A stretch of 25,477 nt of DNA. Source: Bacteroidota bacterium (GTDB taxonomy: Bacteria; Bacteroidota; Bacteroidia; Bacteroidales; WCHB1-69). The stretch is taken from assembly GCA_023392945.1 (NCBI GenBank), contig JAEWNB010000210.1, positions 1 to 25,477 on the forward strand, given 5' to 3'. A model generated the notes under the pieces. The model saw nothing but the letters and a program-made list of their open reading frames with translations. It was not told the origin of the DNA and searched no databases. This document shows positions 12,001-15,424 of this stretch, piece after piece. The position numbers and the translations under genes were made by a program. Position 1 is the first letter of the stretch. The number at the start of each line of letters is the position of its first letter.

Positions 12001-12149
12001 AGAATCTGAGTTCGCCCATCTTCATAGTAAGTAGTAAATGGATATTCAACCGTATTTGTCATCTCATTACCAATAGTAACGATTTTCTGACCATGCAATG
12101 AGACAATATTTATTGCTATTGCTGCTAAAATGATAAAAACTTTTTTCAT
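1..12149 (-). CDS. giant exported Fn3 / choice-of-anchor-J / beta-helix surface protein (C-terminus outside window)
   Basis: At least 4049 codons read without a stop from the ATG at 12147-12149 to the window edge. Residues 1-20 (MKKVFIILAAIAINIVSLHG) are a Sec signal peptide. Residues about 21-187 form a beta-rich N-terminal domain common before Fn3 domains in Bacteroidota adhesins. Fn3-like domains (pattern P..L...-W-Y.V.R..C) then alternate with MAM/choice-of-anchor-J domains at about nt 11300-10790, 10480-10020, 9720-9250 and 7205-6670. A cadherin-like beta domain lies near 8975-8690. GDGWNG-type modules lie near 8390-8085 and 7805-7495. Four beta-helix blocks fill residues 1921-3939, followed by another Fn3. 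The architecture indicates an extracellular adhesin or matrix protein; type IX export is inferred from the family because the C-terminal sorting domain is not visible. No catalytic domain was recognised. The protein is rich in Asn, Thr, Ser, Tyr and Gly and poor in Lys and Arg. It is preceded by a 497-bp gap and its own promoter candidate. The ligand is unknown. Confidence 0.93.
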   Translation of the reverse strand, partial: MKKVFIILAAIAINIVSLHGQKIVTIGNEMTNTVEYPFTTYYEDGRTQILYTSDEISMPGLIEEIGFNVSENNSYTMNGFTIKMGLTTNSTLTSIYTNATEVVYQGEYSVTATGWQMIQLQTPFYYDGSSNLIIEICYDNEGWDYYSLVYASSISNMTMTDYDDDNNGCSMTSLYQESYRPNLRLLMDTSMCPRPYYLSTTDNSTGTSVDLSWISPYSATAWELKYNFGDFDPDLSGNSIFVTNTNYTLLGLSSNTSYTVYVRGICGTTDTSQWSRKCSFVTCQIPDSVPYYCGFENNIDNHNWTLLNNDLYSNNWIIGAATQNGGNNALYVSDDRGVTNHYSQNSCLIWAYRDIYFTPADGYEISFDWKSYGEYNDYLYFFIYEKQDVESSYNSVDPYDLPGFNNQLYNNREWQTFTGTLDGSYSGTTKRIYFLWSNNDLNSLQPPAAIDNISVTPLSCGIPFNLHAENITEQSADIFWTTTDTTDLQFQIVYGLSGFEPDSGGTYITVSTNEAQLTNLASLSDYDVYVRRICSISDTSQWSLVHSFTTLCDAITDFPFTESFEQSTYFNYCWKIINNNFDQDTWEIRSGSSHSGNYNISIYTDYNSGYNDDYLITPKITLSGNQFMQFYKKVRSSGEPNDYIVLLSTTGNNPEDFNTVLFSETASNTTYEEVEIDLRSYSGNVYIAFRIPPGGADGWYLYLDDVTIDSYPSCLKPTNLTADFVTTNQAYLGWTPSGTDTIWQIRWGLSNENPANMTLTSPITSNELYLLHGLNSASEYKFYVRAICGEADTSDWSDPITFITACDEFAPIPYQENFDYSGNYVTFPYCWTKYYSGTTSTYPYILYNNYYYSGNAALYFYSSSSYYTIASTPKFSTPLDSLLLTFQMYKTGSSNDIQVGVMSNPTNPATFELLGTISPTYTYNWQLFEFYLDRYNFSENAHYIAFKSDRIIYGQSNSAYIDNVKVTYLPTCYIPTNLRVNILAHDSAYVLWDAVNLSNQWTLEYKLIGDVSWTTISGIDTNYYLLTNLIPGNNYLYRLKSICGEGDETDWTANSNFYVPLNSTDFTYFSVHGQINPAVIDYQNHTISVDVYNGYLTNNMTPTFSLSPGAFAVTADSTLQESGVTSNSFLTPFTYYVVAENDVTFQEWIVTITESEDTVCLPPNDLYYSMHNPNWYNIHLFWGHPIGFDQTENVNDIASYNIYRDGVYIGSVGNHVTDHTDSVSGPGTYLYEVSTNWVNGCESERIATSVTMAEFPCDQYCNLIFKKYDSAGDGWNGAYIEISVDGWPSTYVSLENGAYEIDTVQVCLAELDFIWNWGGWGSECAFEIYDMGNNLIYNQMGAPSNQIFLTYNNTCVTCSKPLNLLASNITSTSVDVSWNAGGSETNWILEYKSESDLSWTSVNVQTNPFYQITNLQGNTNYMVRVKANCSESSQSTFTDIVEFLSLNCSASDQCDLYFYLGGRENNSWNIGGCSLSVYVDHILASTYTLPIGVFSNSYNLRVCDSSYIELVWNGYSYYDQACFFGVYDNSGNEICFVNNTNNISGNFYSFTFRCTDCPRPFELAAEDITSSSANLSWIYAGATNNFEIAVGSPGFNPDLTTPIATTSNPYHVTGLSPATEYEFIVRAVCGDNNKSIWSRYQNFTTRQIPATVPYVYGFEDAAENMNWQFFNNINPNYPNNWFIGYGTHNGGEKSLYISSNEGESNVFSEEAPCIVWAYRDIYFTPSSQYMVSFDWKCKGSGNDFANVYIADPIDMEAYTNNWGLATPAGAFVLLNDLYESDGWVNFRTTLDASFSGTTKRIYFVWINDDYDQNSSQPPIAIDNFRISNCVYPENLTVNNITPTSAQLSWTGFAENYRIELINFSTGDTSYINSVGNTYNLNDLTVYNGYMWRVQSLCGGPDTSEYSEYNIFYACPAFASERRIWYVSQQNGLAENYGTDVNHPADDVTDVLTCPCLQNGDTVLVATGNYIPSYLMEVYVERSKTFYIDKNIVMIGGYSNDFLTRDRNLYPTILNGDIGVSGTKTDNSYNVVFFNSNSTSESLLKGFTIRNGYANDLYYGGGGVYYGNLEECIIDSNYASNYGGGTYYTNLTDCILQNNTVEEYGGGSYYGVSDNCRYINNSSNYYGGAKYGGTSNYCEFIDNHSNSEGGAVSNGILHHCTLIGNSSYYGGGTSGGDSYHCKFNQNSANYGGGSYYSDLYNCLVTENSAQYGGGKYSSGAYNCTFVKNNATNSGGGNAYGNNYNCIFWGNTSSVDGPQYYNGSYEYCAFQGIVPSGTGNISLSLSNFGNEEGEYYVRFEDPDNGDYHLQYGSDCMNIGNNYYANNYGITTDFDSNNRIFENIIDLGVYEMTFSLTCLPVRDLRVTYVDTNNASVAWSGEGNHSYFRIRLKENNTSTYLVNEIVYDTTYTFTALDKFKLYDWSVKAYCSANDSSLFISGETFRACPAFDDYNHRIWYVSRNTGVEGSLGNQISTPAKDISDVLSCPCLQENDTILVANGEYFPSIQKNSGIARSETFYIDKSIKIIGGYNNDFLIRDIGLYPTILNGDIGTHGVKTDNAFHVVFVNNNYAPKALLKGFTIKNGYANGNNENTYGGGIYYGNLEECILDSNFAINYGGGSYYSNMINCTIMHNIAQSYGGGSYNGNHNHCDFIGNTGYYGGGLYEGNAHYCQFIENRSDYVGGGSYNSTLYNCLLNRNYANYGGGLYSGIAYNSTFVNNHASTQGGGCSYGTIYNSILWGNTSDNTNSQHYNGYIYYCAIEGTIPSGTGNLQLSKHNFGNDETIKYPRFEDPENGDYHLQYGSDCMDKGYNYYVTNNNITTDLDGNERIFNYFVDLGAYEMTYSLSCIPPHNLHLINIDTNFATVAWAGENNHQYYRVRLKESGTEDYLFNEIVNNDTITFTGLEKFKRYDWSVRGFCSNNDSSLFVSGESFMACPSFDDFNQRIWYVNQSRGVDGNYGTMLSAPAKDISDVLACPCLQDNDSILVSAGTYIPSTQLTPGSPGTETFYIDKNISLIGGYSDDYQTRDVDLFPTILSGDIGIWGDNSDNSFHVVYVNNLTAPNAFIKGFEIKKGNANGSSTKSYGGGAFYGNLDECIIDSNYASQYGGGTYYSNLINCNIHHNGCSNSGGGAYEGNANNCIFFDNSSSYIGGGKYYGTTYNSTFSQNHAQYGGAASGGTIYHSIFKDNGAYYGGATYDATCYYSIFYNNSTSNYGGGAYYGNSNSCLFINNSADYGGGAYYGTSRSCTFSNNYASTNGGGTYYGSVYNSILWGNRTASGDNQYYSGSIYYSAIQGTLVSGSGNIQLSADNYGNEEGIYYVRFEDPVNENYRLQYGSSCINRGYNYYVTNNNILFDLDSNTRIKETTVDMGAYESYYSSLTCPPANNLHINEINLYSATVAWHGNSETYRLRYKKSGTQNYSYFVISDTTYTFTNLDPITQYDWSVQALCNYGGDSSVFVSGESFLTCPSFNQENRTWYVSQSNGLESNYGESVASPALNLSTVLNCPCLQENDTILIANGTYTPDYQTDTNDNRTHTYYIDKKIVIKGGYSNDFLSQDLTTYPTILSGEQGIQYDISDNSYHVFYFAGSGSSAMVDNCIITEGNANGGVTSTQYGGGSYGGNFLNCIFYGNNALNGGAAYNSSMKNCDIYSNTAVNNGGGIFADLAGITISDCSITNNQVVGENYPYGGGIYANKITVTNCTITNNYCAGNGGGVYSIGSSSTSVIFKFCNISHNYSKNRGGGIYADYYSIYNNCYITNNRTTDYDAQGGGVYSYGTSTPNRFTNCNITDNNSTGTSSLGGGVFTYRSTFTNCDIVNNSSIGDGGGVYNYYSYNTFLNTIIWGNKQGYFANNISPVTGTYSYCAVEGVVISGTGNITLAGQNDGNDPSMFYVRFMNPSNQEYQIHSSSICVDNGDPSFVPTDTIDIEENYRIRGSAVDIGSYESEFSLTCPSPTNLIVSDITTTTALLTFNKGSDETQWYVVYYPVNSPSSQISQTISDTSFLLTGLDSYNDYTAKIRAICDSDMSVYSIPVFFSTNCDTSSLGWSVEFTNLS
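333..1742 (-). repeat. beta-helix block D of the giant protein (divergent, 470 residues)
   Basis: Residues 3470-3939. The header is conserved (NRTWYVSQSNG, CPCLQENDTILIANGTY). The rungs are longer and closer to the general Pmp consensus: GGG[IV]Y followed by an NC.ITNN strand. About nine rungs can be counted, with inserted loops of up to about 10 residues. The closing module is more diverged (RFMNP instead of RFEDP, no LQYG). The Fn3 linker to block C is 1743-2042 (100 residues), and another Fn3 domain follows at about 330-50. Confidence 0.85.
2043..3332 (-). repeat. beta-helix block C of the giant protein (9 YGGG rungs, 430 residues)
   Basis: Residues 2940-3369. The header reads QRIWYVNQSRG, CPCLQDNDSILVSAGTY, IGGYSDDYQTRD, and the closing module carries SGSGNIQLS, RFEDP and LQYGSSC. 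There are nine rungs. In five of them the usual cysteine of the rung strand is a serine (for example YNSTF, YHSIF, YYSIF). The linker to block B is the Fn3 domain at 3333-3635 (101 residues). Confidence 0.88.
3636..4799 (-). repeat. beta-helix block B of the giant protein (7 YGGG rungs, 388 residues)
   Basis: Residues 2451-2838. It has the same header (HRIWYVSRNTG, CPCLQENDTILVANGEY, IGGYNNDFLIRD) and the same closing module (CAIEGTIPSGTGN, RFEDP, LQYGSDC, YEM) as block A. I count seven YGGG rungs. It is 41 residues (123 nt) shorter than block A, about the length of two rungs. The Fn3 linker that separates it from block A occupies 4800-5102 (101 residues). Confidence 0.88.
5103..6389 (-). repeat. 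beta-helix block A of the giant protein (9 YGGG rungs, 429 residues)
   Basis: Residues 1921-2349. The block opens with a header (RRIWYVSQQNG, then CPCLQNGDTVLVATGNY, then IGGYSNDFLTRD and a GDIG motif) that matches the usual start of chlamydial-Pmp-like beta-helix domains in Bacteroidota. Nine rungs of about 20-23 residues follow. Each begins YGGG or GGA and carries an N-C-[IT]-[FIL] strand and an asparagine-rich turn. A closing module contains CAFQG, SGTGNI, RFEDP and LQYGSDC and ends with DLGVYEM. Each rung probably makes one turn of a parallel beta-solenoid. Confidence 0.88.
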
Positions 12150-12291
12150 ATTCTGAGGTGTTTTTATTGTATATCAAAATTATAAAAAAAGCTTTATCCA
12201 ATTATAATAAAGGAAGATGATATTAACTACATATATGCAATAGTAAAGGTAATCTCATATATAATAAGCAAATTTTATAATTTCGTTTTTG

Positions 12292-12299
12292 CAAAGATA
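12292..12299 (-). promoter_or_regulatory. Bacteroidota-type -7 box (TATCTTTG), promoter candidate for the giant surface protein
   Basis: On the minus strand the sequence reads TATCTTTG, an exact match to the TAnnTTTG -7 element used by the Bacteroidota primary sigma factor. It would give a leader of about 135-140 nt before the ATG at 12149. No clear TTTG -33 element is seen about 20 bp upstream, where the sequence is A/T-only, so this is a partial match. Confidence 0.5.
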
Positions 12300-12459
12300 A
12301 TGTAATTTTTTCTTTTTATAACATTAAATTTTCAAATTTTTATAACTATTTGAATATCAAATTGTTTTTTTTATATTCCATTTTTTTTGAATTTTTTCTT
12401 TGTAACTTTCTGATTAACACTATCATATTTAAGTGTAGAATCTTTTGTATTTCTTTTGT

Positions 12460-12545
12460 GCGTTGGGGCTTCATTTCGCTTTGCCGGCTGCGCATTTGCG
12501 GGGTTTCCCCTACAATCTCTTACGCAGAGATGTTAGGGTGCTCTC
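12460..12545. repeat. GC-rich, palindrome-rich intergenic island; candidate interspersed repeat
   Basis: About 55% GC by hand count, inside flanks that are roughly a quarter GC or less. It contains a GGGG-TTT-CCCC hairpin (12500-12510), a TCTCT-TACGC-AGAGA hairpin (12516-12530), and the adjacent palindromes GCCGGC (12483-12488) and TGCGCA (12489-12494). The sharp boundaries suggest a mobile or repeated non-coding unit rather than local drift. Membership of a repeat family cannot be shown from a single copy. Confidence 0.45.
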
Positions 12546-12646
12546 AATAATAATCGATGTAATGTTAATTCTTAAGTTAATAATATATTAAACAATATAT
12601 TATTTATAAAATATTATTAAATAATTTAATCGTTATTTGATTGCAT

Positions 12647-13537
12647 TTAAAATCTTGGATGATGCAAGGCAAGGGTACTTTTAATGTATTCCCTATCTAA
12701 ATGAGTATAAATTTCTGTTGTGGTAATGCTTTCATGTCCAAGCATCTCCTGAACCGCCCTTAAATCCGCACCACCGTCAATCAAATGGGTGGCAAAGGAA
12801 TGACGAAATGTATGGGGACTGATGGCTTTTGTGATGCCGGCTTTTTCCGCCAATTCTTTTACTATGATAAATATCATCTCTCGGGTGAGCTTTTTTCCCC
12901 TCCTGTTTAAGAATAGATAATCTTCAAAACCCTTTTTAATTTGTAAGGTTTTTCGAGAGCCCTCCAAATATAAATTTACTGCCTTTTGAGCAGTATTGCC
13001 TATTGGTATGATTCTCTCTTTATTTCCCTTCCCAATAACTCTGATGAAATCATCTCTGAAATATAATTGTGATAATCTTAAATTCAATACTTCGCTTACC
13101 CTAAGACCACACCCGTACATAATTTCTATTATTGCCTTATTGCGATGCCCCTCCGGTAAACTTAGATCTATGGCATTGATAATCGATTCAACTTCAGGAA
13201 TGGATAATACTGTTGGAAGATGTCTCCCTATTTTTGGTGATTCTAACAATTCAGTGGGGTCTGCTTTAATAATATCCTCGAAAATAAGATAATGATAAAA
13301 TGCTTTAATTCCCGAAATAATCCTTGCCTGTGATCGGGATCCAATTTTATGATCATACAAAAAAATCATGAAAGATTGTAAATCACTGAATTTTGCACGT
13401 TCTAATCTTTTCCCAGATCCTAAATATTGCTGAAATTTGCTGATGTCATGAATATACGCCTCGACGGTTTTGGATGAAAGTGATTTTTCCAAAAGTAAAT
13501 ATTGCCGAAAAAGCGCTATGTAGTTATGTTCATCCAT
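12647..13537 (-). CDS. xerD: XerD-type tyrosine recombinase
   Basis: 296 residues, the usual XerC/XerD length. It cuts and rejoins DNA at dif to resolve chromosome dimers, working with a partner recombinase and FtsK. An N-terminal SAM-like core-binding domain (about 1-90) is followed by the catalytic domain with all six active-site residues visible: R146 (GLRVSEV), K170 (GKGNKER), H242 and R245 (HTFRHSFATHL), H268 (LGHESITTT) and the nucleophile Y277 (YTHLDREYI). The closing LDREYIKSTLALHHPR tail is typical of XerD. The start codon overlaps the end of the FkbM gene by 8 bp, implying translational coupling. The family is certain; calling it XerD rather than XerC or another chromosomal Xer protein rests on length and overall similarity. 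There is no tRNA, att-like repeat or phage gene beside it. Confidence 0.9.
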   Translation of the reverse strand: MDEHNYIALFRQYLLLEKSLSSKTVEAYIHDISKFQQYLGSGKRLERAKFSDLQSFMIFLYDHKIGSRSQARIISGIKAFYHYLIFEDIIKADPTELLESPKIGRHLPTVLSIPEVESIINAIDLSLPEGHRNKAIIEIMYGCGLRVSEVLNLRLSQLYFRDDFIRVIGKGNKERIIPIGNTAQKAVNLYLEGSRKTLQIKKGFEDYLFLNRRGKKLTREMIFIIVKELAEKAGITKAISPHTFRHSFATHLIDGGADLRAVQEMLGHESITTTEIYTHLDREYIKSTLALHHPRF

Positions 13538-14264
13538 TCTCTTTCGGATAGGCTATAAAATAATATTCTTTGTTCGAATTATAATGAAGTTCAAATTCCT
13601 CTTGAGTCAATGCTCTTCTTTTATGAACGAATGATGATAGTGTTGACAGACAAAGTCCGACATTCTTTGTGATATATTGATATAATGCTTTCGGATCGGT
13701 GCCATAATAATCACTAGCTCCAATACCGCATTCAAAAATTACATAAGGATGCGATTCTTTCAGGATTCTTTCAGCACCTTTAAGTACTCCAAATTCTCCC
13801 CCTTCCACATCTATTTTTATAAAATCTATCTTGATGCCTTCCGGAATGATGTTATCGGCAGTTCTTACTTCAATCTCTATTTCTTCAATTGACGGATTTT
13901 TTACTTCGTATTTTCTTTTCTTAATACCGCTGTATGCAGAAGCATTTTTTACCCAATTAAAAGAGGTTTTTCCGTTTATATCTGAAAGTGCATAAGGATA
14001 AATTTGAGCCTTATGTTCGTATTTTTGTTTTAACAGTTTATATAATATGGGAATTGGTTCAAATCCAAAATGTTGACCATTTTTTGATAAGGATAAAATA
14101 ACGTCGAGTATTTCTCCCTTATGACAACCCACATCCATGCAATTGGAGTTATCTGAAATAACTTCTTTCATGATAGATAGTGTCAGCCTGTCGTATTTGA
14201 GATTTTTTGTAAGATCAAGATGTAAAAAAACAAGAGCCTTTCTTACAAAACTTTTAAAATCCAT
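13530..14264 (-). CDS. FkbM-family SAM-dependent methyltransferase
   Basis: 244 residues, no signal peptide. The SAM-binding motif I is CMDVGCHKGE (42-51), followed by an acidic strand end at FGFEP (66-70). The FkbM signature IDFIKIDVEGGEFGVLKGAE (146-165) is very clear. Family members are O-methyltransferases acting mostly on sugars or secondary metabolites; the substrate here is unknown. The gene lies 60 bp downstream of purC, and its TGA stop sits inside the start region of xerD (8-bp overlap). No polysaccharide gene cluster is visible nearby that would suggest a substrate. Confidence is high for the family and low for the substrate. Confidence 0.85.
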   Translation of the reverse strand: MDFKSFVRKALVFLHLDLTKNLKYDRLTLSIMKEVISDNSNCMDVGCHKGEILDVILSLSKNGQHFGFEPIPILYKLLKQKYEHKAQIYPYALSDINGKTSFNWVKNASAYSGIKKRKYEVKNPSIEEIEIEVRTADNIIPEGIKIDFIKIDVEGGEFGVLKGAERILKESHPYVIFECGIGASDYYGTDPKALYQYITKNVGLCLSTLSSFVHKRRALTQEEFELHYNSNKEYYFIAYPKENG

Positions 14265-14324
14265 TATGTTTATTTATTTTACTTCTGTGGTGAGAAAATT
14301 TTGAAAATTCGACAAATTGTCAGC

Positions 14325-15272
14325 TTATTTGGTCATCAGAAAACTAAGAACATTTTTTTCAATACGCTGTTCAATATTTGACTGGTCATACTTGACAAAC
14401 TTTTCTCCTGTTATATTTTCAAAAAGCTCAATATATCGATTGGTGATGCTTTCTACAATTTCCTCTGTCATTTCAGGAATCTGTTGTCCCGGTTTTCCCT
14501 GAAAATTATTATCCATCAACCATTCTCTTACAAATTCTTTAGAAAGTTGTTTCTGAGGTTCCCCTTTTAGAAATCTATCCATATAACCGTCAGCATAAAA
14601 ATAACGTGAGGAATCCGGCGTGTGAATTTCGTCAATAAGATAAATTTTCTCTCCCTTTTTTCCGAATTCATATTTGGTGTCGACTAAAATAAGTCCCCGC
14701 TCAGCAGCTATTTCAGATCCTCTTTTAAATAAAGCCAACGTATATTTTTCCAGCAACGCGTAATCTTCTGCTGAAACAAGTCCTTTTTCCAGAATCTGTT
14801 CTTTTGAAATATCTTCATCGTGCAAACCTTGCTCAGCTTTGGTAGTAGGAGTGATGATGGGTTCCGGAAATTGCTGATTTTCAGAAAGTCCGTCCGGTAA
14901 TTTTATTCCGCAGATTTCACGTACTCCGCTTTTGTAGGTTCGCCATGCACTTCCACATAAATAACCCCTTACAATCATCTCAACAGGAAAACCTGTACAG
15001 GCAACGCCAACTGTTACCATTGGATCAGGAGATGCCAGCTTCCAGTTGGGACAAATATCCTGAGTTGCATCCAGAAATTTGGATGCAATCTGATTAAGAA
15101 TCTGCCCTTTATATGGAATTCCTTTGGGAAGAACAACATCAAATGCAGAAATACGGTCGGTCACTACCATCACCAGTTTTTCATCGTTAATATTATATAC
15201 ATCACGTACTTTGCCGTGATAAAGACTCTTCTGTCCGGGAAAAATAAAGTCTGTTTGAGTGATTGCTGTCAT
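14325..15272 (-). CDS. purC: phosphoribosylaminoimidazole-succinocarboxamide (SAICAR) synthase
   Basis: 315 residues, the long single-domain form. It condenses CAIR with aspartate using ATP in de novo purine synthesis, in the cytoplasm. Visible motifs are the ATP-lid GKVRDVY (20-26), DRISAFD (39-45), TPTTKAEQGLHDEDIS (141-156), LVDTKYEFG (196-204) and DEIHTPDSSRYF (214-225). The ATG at 15270-15272 lies about 20 nt after a TAATTTTG box, and the N-terminus fits the family. It heads the purC-FkbM-xerD run and is divergent from ileS. Confidence 0.97.
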   Translation of the reverse strand: MTAITQTDFIFPGQKSLYHGKVRDVYNINDEKLVMVVTDRISAFDVVLPKGIPYKGQILNQIASKFLDATQDICPNWKLASPDPMVTVGVACTGFPVEMIVRGYLCGSAWRTYKSGVREICGIKLPDGLSENQQFPEPIITPTTKAEQGLHDEDISKEQILEKGLVSAEDYALLEKYTLALFKRGSEIAAERGLILVDTKYEFGKKGEKIYLIDEIHTPDSSRYFYADGYMDRFLKGEPQKQLSKEFVREWLMDNNFQGKPGQQIPEMTEEIVESITNRYIELFENITGEKFVKYDQSNIEQRIEKNVLSFLMTK

Positions 15273-15291
15273 GATGCTCTTTTTTAAGGGG

Positions 15292-15322
15292 CAAAATTAC
15301 ATGATTTTTTAAAATTATACAA
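15292..15322 (-). promoter_or_regulatory. Bacteroidota-type promoter for purC
   Basis: On the minus strand there is a TTG (15320-15322; a second TTG lies at 15323-15325), then 20 bp, then TAATTTTG (15292-15299). This fits the -33/-7 layout TTTG-N19-21-TAnnTTTG apart from the first T of the -33 element. Transcription would begin near 15286, giving a very short leader to the ATG at 15272. Confidence 0.55.
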
Positions 15323-15391
15323 CAACTAGATCAATAATGAATGAGGATATTGAATGAAAATCAACAAGATGAAAGGATTTCTATTTTTTTT

Positions 15392-15399
15392 TATCTTTG
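15392..15399 (+). promoter_or_regulatory. Bacteroidota-type -7 box (TATCTTTG) for ileS
   Basis: TATCTTTG is an exact TAnnTTTG match ending 25 bp before the ileS ATG. It is preceded by a T9 run (15384-15392). No clear -33 TTTG is present at the expected distance. The leader lacks a Shine-Dalgarno sequence and is A-rich just before the start, as is common in this phylum. Confidence 0.55.
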
Positions 15400-15424
15400 T
15401 AAATTCATTTGCTAAATAAAAATA

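Larger units (their letters stand above)
12150..12646. other. 497-bp intergenic region between xerD and the giant surface-protein gene
   Basis: No credible gene is present. The sequence is strongly AT-rich with poly-T/A tracts, except for the GC-rich island at 12460-12545. The 12595-12635 part is full of short AT inverted repeats just after the xerD stop but lacks a GC stem followed by a U-run, so I do not call a terminator. The half nearest the giant gene contains a TATCTTTG box on the minus strand. Confidence 0.7.

Noticed and set aside
12350..12550. 66-codon plus-strand ORF across the intergenic island
   Set aside because: Low-complexity Phe/Ile-rich start in poly-T sequence, no promoter or domain, and half of it is the GC-rich palindromic island.
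12595..12635. AT inverted repeats after xerD as an intrinsic terminator
   Set aside because: Stems are A/T only and would be unstable. Such palindromes are expected by chance in sequence this AT-rich.
12647..13537. Tyrosine recombinase as the integrase of a mobile element
   Set aside because: The sequence and length fit housekeeping XerD, it is embedded in a run with purC, and no tRNA, att-like direct repeats or element genes are adjacent.
14311..14321. GACAAATTGTC palindrome between purC and the FkbM gene as a terminator
   Set aside because: The stem is only 5 bp and there is no U-run after it on the minus strand. It could be a chance palindrome.
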